From JAUIAI01 sp045106815 (GTDB lineage: Bacteria > Pseudomonadota > Gammaproteobacteria > Burkholderiales > Burkholderiaceae_E): a stretch of DNA of 64,000 nt. The notes beneath the pieces are model-generated. The model was not told where the DNA came from, did no database searches, and saw only the letters and a program-made list of their open reading frames with translations. Where the stretch lies: contig JBGCFG010000015.1 in assembly GCA_045106815.1 (NCBI GenBank), forward strand, positions 124,001 through 188,000, given 5' to 3'. A program made the position numbers and the translations under genes. Position 1 is the first letter of the stretch; every line of letters begins with the position of its first letter. Positions 54,329-64,000 of this stretch are shown here, in pieces.

Positions 54329-55813
54329 CTATTCTGATTTTTCCGGTTCTCGCCCAAACAAGCGAGTCATCCGGGCAATAAACTGACCGTCAGACCTCTT
54401 CAGTTGCGACCAATCGAACCGCCAGGTCCATTGACCGTCTGCCCTACCCGGTATGTTCATTCTGGCGTCTGCGTCCGCTCCGATGACGTCTTGCATCGGG
54501 ATAATCGCTAAGTCAGCAACACTGCCGAGTGCGGCCCTGATCATCACCCGGTGTACCTTCGAACTTCGGGAGCCGAAATACTGGCGAAAATGCGCTTGCT
54601 GATTCGCATCTGCTTCTGACCACCAACCGCAACTCGTGTTGTTGTCATGAGTGCCGGTATAGACCACTGTATTGCGCGTCAAATTGTGCGGAAGGTAAAC
54701 GTTCTGGGCATCGCCTCCAAACGCAAACTGCAAAATCGACATGCCGGGCAATCCCAATTTCTCGCGCAGTTCGATGACGTCCTCGGTGAGGTCGCCCAGG
54801 TCTTCAACCACTATCGGGAGAGGATCAAAGTCTTGGCGCATGGCGTCAAAAAAAGGCATCCCTGGACCATCTACCCAACGACCTGTTGTCGCGTCCGGGG
54901 ATGTCTGGGGGATTTCCCAATATGAGGCGAACGCACGGAAGTGGTCGATTCGTAAACGGTCGCACCATTTCAAGGCACTCGCGATGCGCCCGCGCCACCA
55001 TGCAAAGCCATCTTGCTTGTGCATTTCCCAACGATAAAGCGGACTGCCCCACCGTTGCCCGGTCGCGCTAAAGTAATCGGGCGGAACGCCGGCGACGACG
55101 GATGCCTGACCATTGTCAGACAGTTCAAACAAAGCCTGATGAGACCACACGTCTACTGATGCATGGGCGCAATAAATGGGCAAATCGCCCAGTATCTGCA
55201 CCCCCTTACGATTGGCATGAGACTTCAAAGCCAGCCATTGCTCATCAAAGACCCATTGAATGAACTTCCAGCGATGCACCTCGGCTGCGAACTCATGGGC
55301 GGCAGCATGCAAGGCGCTCGGTTCGCGGCGCATCAGCGCTTTTGGCCAGGTGGTCCAGTCGTTTGACCTCTGATGCAGACTGATTGCGTGAAACAAGGCG
55401 TCTGAGGCGAGCCAGCCATCGTTGCGGATACACCATTGCCTGAATGCCTCAACTGTCTGGTCGCTCATTTTGTCAACCCGCGTCGCGGCGATAGACAGTA
55501 AACGATAATGCGCTGCAATCCCCTGCTCAATTGAGTCAGTTGTTATATGGGCTTCGCATTCGGACTGCGTGAGTAACCCTGTCTGTTGAGCCAGCAACGA
55601 TAATGAAATTAAAGCTGGATTTCCCGCATGTGATGACTGGCAGGTGTAAGGAGAGATCCCGGCGCCGGGCGGATTCAGTGGCAGGATCTGCCAGATCGAC
55701 TGGCCATGCGCCGCGAGCCAGTCAACGAATGGGTATCCCGCCGCAATATCCCCAAGCGCGCCTGGTCCTGGCAATGAGGTGGGGTGTAGGAGGATTCCGC
55801 TTCGTCGCCGCAT
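54329..55813 (-). CDS. malQ: 4-alpha-glucanotransferase (amylomaltase)
   Basis: A 494-residue GH77 enzyme that moves alpha-1,4-glucan chains between acceptors in the cytosol. It starts with RRSGILLHPTSLPGP and WQILPLNPPG, has the nucleophile in LRIDHFRAF, the acid/base Glu in VVEDLGDL, and GTHDNNTSCGWW near the end. It is the first gene of the minus-strand glycogen operon, with an 88-base gap before glgC, and is divergent from glgB (78 bases between starts), so both sides may share a control region. Confidence 0.95.
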   Translation of the reverse strand: MRRRSGILLHPTSLPGPGALGDIAAGYPFVDWLAAHGQSIWQILPLNPPGAGISPYTCQSSHAGNPALISLSLLAQQTGLLTQSECEAHITTDSIEQGIAAHYRLLSIAATRVDKMSDQTVEAFRQWCIRNDGWLASDALFHAISLHQRSNDWTTWPKALMRREPSALHAAAHEFAAEVHRWKFIQWVFDEQWLALKSHANRKGVQILGDLPIYCAHASVDVWSHQALFELSDNGQASVVAGVPPDYFSATGQRWGSPLYRWEMHKQDGFAWWRGRIASALKWCDRLRIDHFRAFASYWEIPQTSPDATTGRWVDGPGMPFFDAMRQDFDPLPIVVEDLGDLTEDVIELREKLGLPGMSILQFAFGGDAQNVYLPHNLTRNTVVYTGTHDNNTSCGWWSEADANQQAHFRQYFGSRSSKVHRVMIRAALGSVADLAIIPMQDVIGADADARMNIPGRADGQWTWRFDWSQLKRSDGQFIARMTRLFGREPEKSE

Positions 55814-55891
55814 GTCGTGTTTACGTTCAGGTCAAACGATGTTAGCAGGTGTCAAGCCGCAATTTGCGGTCGGTGGACTACACTTTGACGA

Positions 55892-57886
55892 ATGCTGGAT
55901 AGCAATACCGACGCCGGCGCGCAACGCCAGACACGAGAAAATTCGCTGCTTCTAACAAGCCAATCTATGACTGCTTCCCCCCCTGCCCGCGCGACCAATC
56001 TCATTAGCGAGCTAGATCGTCACCTGTTTTGTGAGGGTCGGCACTACGAGTTGTACCGGCTGCTGGGCGCGCACCCGATCACCATTGATGGAGTCGGCGG
56101 CGTTCGCTTTGTGGTGTGGGCGCCAAATGCCAGCCATGTGAACGTCATCGGGTCTTTCAACCAATGGCAAAGCGGCGTTTCACCGATGGTGTCGGATGGC
56201 CCAAGCGGTCTGTATGCCTGCTTTGTTGCTGGCGCTGTTCGTGGTGATCTGTACAAGTACGAAATCTTTGATCGGCACGGTGAACGCCTGCCGCTAAAAG
56301 CTGACCCGGTTGCGATGCGTGCAGAGCATCCGCCCGAAACGGCGTCTGTCGTACAAGGACTTTGCGACTATGAGTGGCGCGATCAAGACTGGATGTCGAG
56401 CAGACCGGCCGCAGCCGAGCTGATGTCTCGTCCGGTCAGTATCTATGAGGTCCACCTGGCATCGTGGGCCCGGGTGCCCGACGAAAACAATCGCTACTTG
56501 TCATATGTCGAACTTGCCGAGCAGTTGATCCCTTATGTGGTCGACAGGGGCTTTACGCATATTGAACTCCTGCCGGTTTCTGAGTACCCGTTTGACGGCT
56601 CATGGGGCTACCAACCAACCGGACTGTTCGCCCCGACGATTCGCCACGGCGTAGCCGAGGAGTTTGCCGCCTTTGTCAATGCCTGCCACCAAGCAGGCCT
56701 CGGTGTGCTAATAGACTGGGTTCCGGGGCACTTTCCCACTGATGCACACGGACTTGCTCGTTTTGATGGCACGGCACTCTACGAGCATGAAGACCCGCGC
56801 AGAGGTTTTCACCAAGACTGGAACACTTTGATCTACAACTATGGTCGCATCGAGGTCCGAAACTTTTTAGTGGCCAATGCCCTGTACTGGCTCGACCAGT
56901 TCCACATTGACGGACTGCGCGTCGATGCGGTGGCTTCAATGCTGTATCTGGACTACTCGCGCAAGCCGGGTGAATGGATTCCAAACAGCGAAGGCGGTCG
57001 TGAGAACCTTGAGGCCGTTGAATTTTTGCGTGAACTCAACCTGTGTACCCATCGGGACTTTCCGGGCACGATGATTGTTGCCGAAGAAAGCACCGCCTGG
57101 CCCGGCGTTTCCAGGCCGCTTGAGCTTGACGGTCTGGGTTTCACCTTCAAGTGGAATATGGGTTGGATGAACGACACGCTCAGGTATTTTCAGCGCGACC
57201 CTGTTCACAGACAGCATCATCAGGACGAACTGACGTTCGGTCTTGTTTATGCCTACACCGAAAACTTCGTGCTGCCCATTAGTCACGATGAGGTTGTTCA
57301 CGGTAAGGGCTCAATGCTGGACAAGATGCCGGGCGATCGTTGGCAGAGATTTGCGAACCTGAGGGCATACTACGGCCTCATGTGGGCACATCCCGGCAAA
57401 AAACTGCTGTTCATGGGCAATGAGTTTGCCCAGAACCGAGAATGGACGCACGATCACAGCCTTGACTGGCATCTACTTGACGACTCCGAACACCAGGGGA
57501 TCGACCGCCTCATCACAGATCTGAATCAACTCTATGTCACCGAGCCTGCACTGCATACCCTTGATCATGACCCGAAGGGGTTTCAATGGCTGGACACGAG
57601 CGACAGTAAACACTCTGTCATTTCATGGATCAGGCTGTCTGACAACGGTGCCTTTATGGTCGTCGTAGGTAACCTCACGCCAGCCCCTCGACAGCCTTAT
57701 CGTGTTGGTCTGCCTGTTGGCGGCCACTGGAAAGTTATTCTGAGCACCGATGCGAGTGAGTACGGCGGCAGTGGGAATAGCTCGGAGACAGAGATAACGG
57801 CTGAGCCTATTGCGTGGCACGGCCGCCAGTTCAGCGCGGAACTCGCACTGCCGCCATTGGCTGCGATTATCCTGAAGCCCCAATGA
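55892..57886 (+). CDS. glgB: 1,4-alpha-glucan branching enzyme
   Basis: A 664-residue GH13 enzyme that introduces alpha-1,6 branches into glycogen. An N-terminal carbohydrate-binding module (about 55-140, LLGAHPITIDGVGGVRFVVW) is followed by the catalytic barrel with GLRVDAVASMLYLDYSR (nucleophile Asp), IVAEESTAWPGVS (acid/base Glu) and LPISHDEVVHG (stabilising Asp). The stop overlaps the ATG of the downstream fusion gene (ATGA at 57883-57886). An ATG 25 codons downstream is an alternative start. Confidence 0.96.
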   Translation: MLDSNTDAGAQRQTRENSLLLTSQSMTASPPARATNLISELDRHLFCEGRHYELYRLLGAHPITIDGVGGVRFVVWAPNASHVNVIGSFNQWQSGVSPMVSDGPSGLYACFVAGAVRGDLYKYEIFDRHGERLPLKADPVAMRAEHPPETASVVQGLCDYEWRDQDWMSSRPAAAELMSRPVSIYEVHLASWARVPDENNRYLSYVELAEQLIPYVVDRGFTHIELLPVSEYPFDGSWGYQPTGLFAPTIRHGVAEEFAAFVNACHQAGLGVLIDWVPGHFPTDAHGLARFDGTALYEHEDPRRGFHQDWNTLIYNYGRIEVRNFLVANALYWLDQFHIDGLRVDAVASMLYLDYSRKPGEWIPNSEGGRENLEAVEFLRELNLCTHRDFPGTMIVAEESTAWPGVSRPLELDGLGFTFKWNMGWMNDTLRYFQRDPVHRQHHQDELTFGLVYAYTENFVLPISHDEVVHGKGSMLDKMPGDRWQRFANLRAYYGLMWAHPGKKLLFMGNEFAQNREWTHDHSLDWHLLDDSEHQGIDRLITDLNQLYVTEPALHTLDHDPKGFQWLDTSDSKHSVISWIRLSDNGAFMVVVGNLTPAPRQPYRVGLPVGGHWKVILSTDASEYGGSGNSSETEITAEPIAWHGRQFSAELALPPLAAIILKPQ

Positions 57887-60800
57887 TTCGAGTATGGGCA
57901 GGTCAGCCTCAACCGCTTGGGGCAAACTTTGATGGACGGGGCGTGAATTTTGCGCTCTTCTCAGCGAACGCCACGCGTGTCCAACTATGCCTGTTCGAGG
58001 AAACCGGCAAGCGAGAAATCGCCTGCGTTGATCTGCCAGAGTTCACTGACGAAGTGTGGCACGGTTACCTGCCCGACATCAGCCCCGGCCAAATCTACGG
58101 CTATCGCGTATACGGCCCTTATGCGCCCGAGCAAGGCCATCGGTTCAACCCACACAAGTTGTTGCTCGACCCTTATGCGAAGGCCTTGTCGGGACCACTG
58201 CGATGGAGCAATGCTCACTTCGGTTACCGGGTCGGCAGTGGCCGCGCGGACCTCTCCTTCGACCGTTCAGACAATGCCAACGGCATGGTGAAGTCAGTCG
58301 TTGTTGACCCTGCGTTTTCGTGGGGGGTAGAGAAAAGGCCTGCGACGCGCTGGGATGAATCCATCATCTATGAAGCCCATGTCAAAGGGCTGACCAATCT
58401 GCACCCGCAAGTGCCTGCCCGTGAGCGCGGTACCTATTCAGGCCTGGCGAGCCCCACCATGATTGACCACCTGGTGAAATTGGGCATTACCGCGGTTGAA
58501 TTGCTACCGGTACAGGCGTTTCTTGATGATCGGCATCTCACCCAGCAAAGCCTGCGCAATTACTGGGGCTACAACTCGATTGGTTTTTTCGCCCCCGAAC
58601 CGCGCTACTTGACGCAGCGCCCCTCGGGCGGCAATCCGCGTATCAGAGAATTTCAGGCAATGGTCGCCCGTCTGCACGCGGCCGGTATTGAGGTGATTCT
58701 GGATGTTGTCTACAACCACACCGCTGAAGGCAATCATCTAGGGCCAACGCTTTCATTCAAGGGCATCGACAATGCGAGCTACTACTGGTTATCTCCCGAT
58801 AACCCGCGTTACTACATCGACCACTCGGGCTGCGGCAACTCACTGAATCTCAGTCATCCGCGCGTGCTTCAAATGGTGATGGATTCCCTGCGTTACTGGG
58901 TTGAGATTATGCATGTCGATGGGTTTCGCTTCGACCTTGCGCCCGCCCTGTGTCGTGAATTCAGCGGCTGGGATGCGGGCAGCGGCTTTCTGGATGCGAT
59001 TCGACAAGACCCGGTTTTGCAATCAGTCAAACTCATCGCAGAGCCGTGGGATGTAGGTCCTGACGGCTATAGACTCGGTCAGTTTGGACCAGGCTGGAGC
59101 GAGTGGAACGACAAGTTTCGTGATTCCGTTCGAGCGTTCTGGCGCGGCGATGAAGACACAACCCGTGAGTTCAGCACACGCATTCTTGGCTCGGCCGATC
59201 AGTTCGCGTACCGTGGCCGTCGCCCTTGGTCGAGCGTTAACTTCGTCACCGCTCATGACGGATTCAATCTCGACGATATGGTCAGCTACAACGACAAGCA
59301 CAACGACGCCAATGGTGAGGGCAATCGGGACGGGCACGACCACAACCTCTCATGGAATTGTGGTGTTGAAGGGCCCACAGATGATGACCAGATCCTGCTC
59401 CTGAGGGCACGGCAGAAGCGTAACCTGCTTGGCACGGTTTTGCTCAGCCAGGGCACCCCTATGTTGTTGGCTGGAGACGAGTTGGGACATGCCCAGGGTG
59501 GTAATAACAACGTGTATTGCCAAGACAATCCGACTGCCTGGATCGACTGGAAACAAATTGATGCCCGCGATCGCATTCACCTCGAGTTCACACAGGAACT
59601 GTTAAGGCTCAGACGTACTCATCCCGTGTTTCGGCGGGCGAGCTTTTTACACGGCACCGACTTCTCCGAAGGAGGCACGCCAGATATTGTCTGGTTGCGC
59701 CCGGAAGGCGGGCCGATGGATGCGGCGGCCTGGGAACAAACCGACCGCAATGCGTTTGGCATGATGCTGACCGGACAAGCCGGCGTGCATCTGCCACCTG
59801 AAGGCCCATCCGAAGATGATGAAACCTTCTTGCTGCTGTTTAACGCCGGCTCTGAAACCCAGGCATTTGCTATGCCTGCACAGGAAGTCAGCGACGGCTG
59901 GCAACGCGTACTTGATAGCGCGGACCCTAGGCTACGTACCGGCGCGCGCCTTTGGCGTGAGAACGAGCGCTTCGAATGCCAGGGCCGTTCTTTCTGTTTG
60001 TTCCAGGCGGGCGGCAGATCTCGCGCGGCCGGCACTCGACACACCATGCCATTCGGCGCTGAAGTGCTCGAAGGCGGCATCACCCGGTTTCGCCTGTGGG
60101 CACCGGTGCTTAAGGCACCAAGGCTCAGGCTTGATGCCGGCCCGAAGAGTCGAGAACTGCCGATGATTCAGGCTGAGCAAGCAGGCTTTTTTGAACTGGT
60201 AACAGACGCTGCCGGCCCAGGTAGTCGCTACAAGTTTGTTGTTGACGATGCTATGACCGTGCCCGACCCTGCTGCCCGAGCGCAGTTTGGTGGCCCGCAT
60301 GAATCTTCCATGGTGATCGATCCCGTTTCATACCAGTGGCAGGACGTCAGCTGGCAAGGGCGGCCCTGGACCGAAACCGTCATTATGGAAGTGCATGTTG
60401 GCACCTTCTCCGAAGCAGGCACGTTTGACGGTGTACGGGCAGAACTCTCGCGGCTAGCCGACATCGGCATCACCGCAATCCAGTTGATGCCGATCGCCGC
60501 ATTCGTCGGAGAGCGCAACTGGGGCTACGACGGTGTGCTGCCCTATGCGCCTGCGTCAAGCTACGGTGAACCGGCTTCTTTGAAGGCATTGATTGACGAA
60601 GCACACCGCCTCGGCATCCAGGTTTTCCTTGACGTGGTTTACAACCACTTCGGCCCGGATGGTAACTACATGCATCTCACCTCCCCCCTGTTTTATCGTG
60701 ACGATCTTCAAACCCCGTGGGGTGCAGCACTGGATTTTCGACAGGAGATGGTGCGTTCGTACTTTGTTCACAATGCGCTTTACTGGCTAACTGAGTATCG

Positions 60801-61857
60801 CTTTGACGGATTGCGACTCGACGCTGTTCATGCGATTTCTTTGGATACGCGCAAACGCTTCCTGGATGAATTGTCTTACGCTGTCAAAGCTCGTTTTTCG
60901 AGCCGACGGAAAATTCACCTGATTCTTGAGAACGAAGAAAATGATCCAGCCTTGCTGGAGGAGAGTTTTACAGCGCAGTGGAATGACGACATTCACCACT
61001 GCCTTCACGTGATCCTCACCGGAGAGACCGACGGCTACTACGCAGACTATGCCCAGTCACCCATTGATGGTTTGCTTAAAGGACTCGCCGAGGGCTTTGT
61101 CTACCAGGGCGAGCCGATGACTTATCGCGATGGCGTGGGTCGCGGTAAGCCGTCTGCCCATTTGCCTCCCAGCAAGTTCATCGCCTTCATTCAAAATCAT
61201 GATCAAGTCGGCAATCGCGCGATGGGCGACCGACTCGTGACACAGGTATCGGCCCCCGCCATGCGTGCGACTCATGCGTTACTCTTGCTCGGCCCACAGA
61301 TTCCGATGTTGTTCATGGGCGAAGAACATGCGGCAAGCCAGCCCTTTCAGTTTTTCACAGACTTTGGCGGTGAGCTCGGTGAAGCGGTGCGTAAGGGGCG
61401 GCGCAATGAATTCAAACGATTTGCTCAGTTTGCAGACGATGCCAGTAACGCAAAGATTCCCGACCCGGAAGCAGTCGAAACCATGGTTGCATCAACACTT
61501 GACACAGCCTCGCGCCAGTCAGACGAGGCACGCGATTATCAGCATTTCATGACGGAACTTTTGAAGTGCCGAAGGACTCAGTTGATGCCGCTACTAGAGG
61601 GGGAGCAATCCGTGACCGCTCAGACTCGTCGACTGGGCAACGCGGGGTTTGAGATCACGTGGTCATTTGAGAACGGCGCGCAATGGAGCCTGCTCGGGCA
61701 ACTGGCCGAAACAGAGCAACAAGGCTATGTTCGACCGGCTGGCGACCTGGTCTGGGCCACACGCCTGACCGACGCAGGCGGGCTGGCCAAAGGCGATTTG
61801 GCGGGCTGGACCCTCATGGCCTACCTGCTACCCGGCCGTGATCTGCGCGCGGACTAA
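57883..61857 (+). CDS. GlgX-TreZ fusion: glycogen debranching and trehalose release
   Basis: A 1,324-residue protein carrying two complete GH13 enzymes in one frame. Residues 1 to about 710 match GlgX (isoamylase-type debranching): VWAGQPQPLGANFDGRGVNF, nucleophile in HVDGFRFDLAPAL, LIAEPWDVG, and GEGNRDGHDHNLSWNCGVEG. A short Gly/Arg-rich linker leads to an in-frame Met at residue 722 (base 60046). From there 603 residues match malto-oligosyltrehalose trehalohydrolase (FDGLRLDAVHAI, LENEEND, IQNHDQVGNRAMGD). TreZ is usually about 600 residues, so nothing is lost. Both steps feed the same route, from branched glycogen to trehalose. Confidence 0.92.
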   Translation: MIRVWAGQPQPLGANFDGRGVNFALFSANATRVQLCLFEETGKREIACVDLPEFTDEVWHGYLPDISPGQIYGYRVYGPYAPEQGHRFNPHKLLLDPYAKALSGPLRWSNAHFGYRVGSGRADLSFDRSDNANGMVKSVVVDPAFSWGVEKRPATRWDESIIYEAHVKGLTNLHPQVPARERGTYSGLASPTMIDHLVKLGITAVELLPVQAFLDDRHLTQQSLRNYWGYNSIGFFAPEPRYLTQRPSGGNPRIREFQAMVARLHAAGIEVILDVVYNHTAEGNHLGPTLSFKGIDNASYYWLSPDNPRYYIDHSGCGNSLNLSHPRVLQMVMDSLRYWVEIMHVDGFRFDLAPALCREFSGWDAGSGFLDAIRQDPVLQSVKLIAEPWDVGPDGYRLGQFGPGWSEWNDKFRDSVRAFWRGDEDTTREFSTRILGSADQFAYRGRRPWSSVNFVTAHDGFNLDDMVSYNDKHNDANGEGNRDGHDHNLSWNCGVEGPTDDDQILLLRARQKRNLLGTVLLSQGTPMLLAGDELGHAQGGNNNVYCQDNPTAWIDWKQIDARDRIHLEFTQELLRLRRTHPVFRRASFLHGTDFSEGGTPDIVWLRPEGGPMDAAAWEQTDRNAFGMMLTGQAGVHLPPEGPSEDDETFLLLFNAGSETQAFAMPAQEVSDGWQRVLDSADPRLRTGARLWRENERFECQGRSFCLFQAGGRSRAAGTRHTMPFGAEVLEGGITRFRLWAPVLKAPRLRLDAGPKSRELPMIQAEQAGFFELVTDAAGPGSRYKFVVDDAMTVPDPAARAQFGGPHESSMVIDPVSYQWQDVSWQGRPWTETVIMEVHVGTFSEAGTFDGVRAELSRLADIGITAIQLMPIAAFVGERNWGYDGVLPYAPASSYGEPASLKALIDEAHRLGIQVFLDVVYNHFGPDGNYMHLTSPLFYRDDLQTPWGAALDFRQEMVRSYFVHNALYWLTEYRFDGLRLDAVHAISLDTRKRFLDELSYAVKARFSSRRKIHLILENEENDPALLEESFTAQWNDDIHHCLHVILTGETDGYYADYAQSPIDGLLKGLAEGFVYQGEPMTYRDGVGRGKPSAHLPPSKFIAFIQNHDQVGNRAMGDRLVTQVSAPAMRATHALLLLGPQIPMLFMGEEHAASQPFQFFTDFGGELGEAVRKGRRNEFKRFAQFADDASNAKIPDPEAVETMVASTLDTASRQSDEARDYQHFMTELLKCRRTQLMPLLEGEQSVTAQTRRLGNAGFEITWSFENGAQWSLLGQLAETEQQGYVRPAGDLVWATRLTDAGGLAKGDLAGWTLMAYLLPGRDLRAD

Positions 61858-61896
61858 GCCTGCCCGCCGCATAACTTGCGCACAGAGGACTCTGCC

Positions 61897-64000
61897 ATGA
61901 CCCAAGCGTCAGCCTGGTGCCGCATTCAGCTTCGAAACGGGCTGGATTTCGATCTTTTAGTCGAGCGCCTGGACTATCTACATGCGCTGGGCATTTCGCA
62001 CCTATACCTGTCGCCGATCTTCAAAGCGACAAGCGGCTCGACACACGGCTATGACTGTGTTGACCCAAACGTTATTGACCCGGTGCTTGGCGGCGAAGCA
62101 GGATTTGAGCGCTTGTGCCTTGCTGTGAGTAAGCTCGAGATGGGACTGGTGCTAGACATCGTGCCGAATCACTTGGGTGTTGGGCCAGAAAATCCTTATT
62201 GGCAGGCGATGCTACGCGACGGACCCGCCGTGCAAGCGACACCCGCGATATTCGATGTTGATTGGAACAGTATTGCCGGCGGTACACCAGGCAAAATTCT
62301 AATTCCGGTCCTGGGTGCGCCACTGGATGAAGTCCTCGGCAACGGCGAACTCCGCGTCGAGCAAGGTGCTAACAAAGCTCATCTGACTTACTACGAGCAT
62401 GAGTTTCCACTTGCAAAAGGCTCGATAGATGACAGCAACGAGCCAACGCCACTTGACACCATTCTAGCCAGGCAACATTGGGAGTTAAGCTGGTGGCGAA
62501 ACGGTAATCGCCTGCTGAACTGGCGACGCTTCTTTGACATTACGACGCTGGCTGGTGTGCGCGTTGAAGACCCCGCAGTATTCGACCTGATGCACGAGAA
62601 GGTGTTTGAGTTGCTTGAGCGCGATGTTGTGAAGGGCCTGCGGGTTGATCACATAGACGGCCTCGCCGACCCAGCTCAATACCTTAGGTGGCTTGATGAT
62701 GCCTGGCGAAAGCGGCGGGCCGACGCGCCATGGATTCTTGTGGAAAAGATCCTTGGGCCTGATGAAACGCTTCCGCAAGACTGGCAAACCGCAGGCACGA
62801 CCGGCTACGAAACACTCAACCGGCTGAGCCAAGTGTTTGTTCACCCGGATGGCGTTGCTTCGCTCAAAGCGATCTGGCGATCGCGCGGGCAGAACCCAGA
62901 TGGCTTGTCGGCAGAGCTCGCGCGGGCCAAGCGCGACATTCTCACGATCAACCTGGCTGCTGAACTCAATCGGCTGAGCCTGGAGATCTGTCAATGCCCA
63001 TCACTTGATTTCACGCTTGACCAAGTGGCCGAAGCACTCGTACGCATGATTATCGCGACTCACTGCTACCGATCATATGGTGCGGCCCAACCGGCCGCTT
63101 TTGACCGGGCACTTAAAGACGCAGACTGGACGGACCTTCCGGCTGCACTACCGCGCGCAATCGCATTAGCCATGCCGTCTGCGAGCCTGCTTAGGCGCCG
63201 ATATGAGCAACTATCAGCACCGGCGATGGCCAAATCACTCGAAGACACCACGTTTTATCGCTGGTATCCGGTCCTCGCACTCAATGAAGTTGGCGGAGAG
63301 CCTGACCATATCGCTTTGCCCGATGCTTTACATGCGGCGTTTGCCGATCCAACCCGCACACGTGCCCGCGCACTGATTAGCACTGCGACGCACGACACAA
63401 AGCATGGCGAGGATGCGCGGGTACGTCTGTTAATGCTGACCCACCCCGGCATTGGCTGGCCAGAGCAACTTCTCGTGTGGGAAAAGATGAGCGACCCGCT
63501 ACGGGCCGAGACTCAGCTTACCGAGAAAGAACGCTTATTCATCTTGCAGAACATCTATTCAATCTGGCCCACCAGTTTCTCTGAGTCCACGAATTTCCAT
63601 CCGATACTCGACAGACTCAATACCTACTTTACGAAAGCTTTCCGCGAAGCCAAGGAAAAAACCAACTGGCTCAGTCCAGACGAAGGGTATGAAAATCGCG
63701 TTCATGACTTCGTATCGCGATTACTTGGGCTGGATGCTTTCAGATCATCCTTGAGCGAATTCGTGAGCACTACCCAGGCGCACACTCGGCGCCTCATGCT
63801 CGCGATGACGGCCTTGAAGTACACCCTGCCTGGCGTCCCAGACCTTTACCACGGTAGCGAACTAAGTGACTTTTCGTTGGTCGACCCGGACAATCGCCGG
63901 CCAGTCGATATTGACGACCTACGCCGCTGGCTGATGAGTACAGCTGAAGAGAACGCGCAAGCACTCGCTGACAATGCAGAACTCGAACCCAATGCCAAGC
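61897..64000 (+). CDS. treY: Malto-oligosyl trehalose synthase, partial at window end
   Basis: 701 residues are visible from the ATG at 61897 (GAGG ten bases upstream); the gene runs past base 64000. TreY turns the reducing end of malto-oligosaccharides into a trehalosyl unit, which TreZ then releases. Motifs: YLSPIFKATSGSTHGYD, LDIVPNHLG, LRVDHIDGLADP with the nucleophile Asp and WILVEKIL with the Glu. It lies 39 bases after the fusion gene. TreY is usually 700-950 residues, so little or a moderate part is missing. Confidence 0.96.
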   Translation, partial: MTQASAWCRIQLRNGLDFDLLVERLDYLHALGISHLYLSPIFKATSGSTHGYDCVDPNVIDPVLGGEAGFERLCLAVSKLEMGLVLDIVPNHLGVGPENPYWQAMLRDGPAVQATPAIFDVDWNSIAGGTPGKILIPVLGAPLDEVLGNGELRVEQGANKAHLTYYEHEFPLAKGSIDDSNEPTPLDTILARQHWELSWWRNGNRLLNWRRFFDITTLAGVRVEDPAVFDLMHEKVFELLERDVVKGLRVDHIDGLADPAQYLRWLDDAWRKRRADAPWILVEKILGPDETLPQDWQTAGTTGYETLNRLSQVFVHPDGVASLKAIWRSRGQNPDGLSAELARAKRDILTINLAAELNRLSLEICQCPSLDFTLDQVAEALVRMIIATHCYRSYGAAQPAAFDRALKDADWTDLPAALPRAIALAMPSASLLRRRYEQLSAPAMAKSLEDTTFYRWYPVLALNEVGGEPDHIALPDALHAAFADPTRTRARALISTATHDTKHGEDARVRLLMLTHPGIGWPEQLLVWEKMSDPLRAETQLTEKERLFILQNIYSIWPTSFSESTNFHPILDRLNTYFTKAFREAKEKTNWLSPDEGYENRVHDFVSRLLGLDAFRSSLSEFVSTTQAHTRRLMLAMTALKYTLPGVPDLYHGSELSDFSLVDPDNRRPVDIDDLRRWLMSTAEENAQALADNAELEPNAK

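Overview
The window looks like chromosomal DNA of a gammaproteobacterium with mid-50s GC by eye. The support is SlyX, SirB1-type and DUF2889/DUF3149 proteins, an L-serine dehydratase of the single-chain SdaA type, and a proteobacterial glycogen cluster. I cannot assign a genus. I see no rRNA, tRNA, CRISPR array, transposase or integrase.

Left flank (1-12.97 kb): mostly housekeeping and metabolic genes. These are the start of a membrane GGDEF protein (probably GGDEF-EAL), a miniature flagellar rod/hook-like protein, a thiolase-like/Zn-ribbon pair, a BisC/TorA-type molybdoenzyme, a small membrane protein, sdaA, an acidic coiled-coil membrane protein, a SirB1-like protein, a FadA-type thiolase, slyX, a DUF1932 oxidoreductase and a DUF2889 protein.

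Centre (13.1-46.9 kb): a complete non-flagellar type III secretion system (T3SS) with its own regulators and candidate substrates. One long minus-strand transcription unit, tightly packed and often with ATGA/TGATG overlaps, runs from about 38.5 kb to 17.16 kb. It starts with small secreted-type proteins and an LpxL-like acyltransferase. It continues with sctC-D-F-I-J-K-L-N-O-Q-R-S-T-U-V in a Ysc-like order, and ends with a beta-helix lipoprotein, a protein with a C-terminal methyltransferase domain, and two unknown proteins. Facing it is a 1,320-residue protein without a signal peptide that has a polyproline stretch, central hydrophobic stretches and a C-terminal LysM. On the other side are two large convergent winged-helix/BTAD/P-loop regulators, a lipoprotein combining VirB9-CTD-like and OmpA-like domains, and a Pro/Thr-rich protein. 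The strongest oddity is SctU: the region where the autocleavage motif NPTH should lie aligns residue for residue, but reads SSDG. No SctP ruler is visible either, so the usual needle-length/substrate-switch machinery seems to be missing as a unit.

Right flank (47-64 kb): a second GGDEF protein, a DUF3149 micro-membrane protein, a secreted FG-GAP protein, and a divergent glycogen/trehalose cluster. That cluster is malQ-glgC-glgA on the minus strand and glgB, a glgX-treZ fusion, and treY (cut by the window end) on the plus strand. Together these genes would make and trim glycogen and convert malto-oligosaccharides to trehalose by the TreY/TreZ route.
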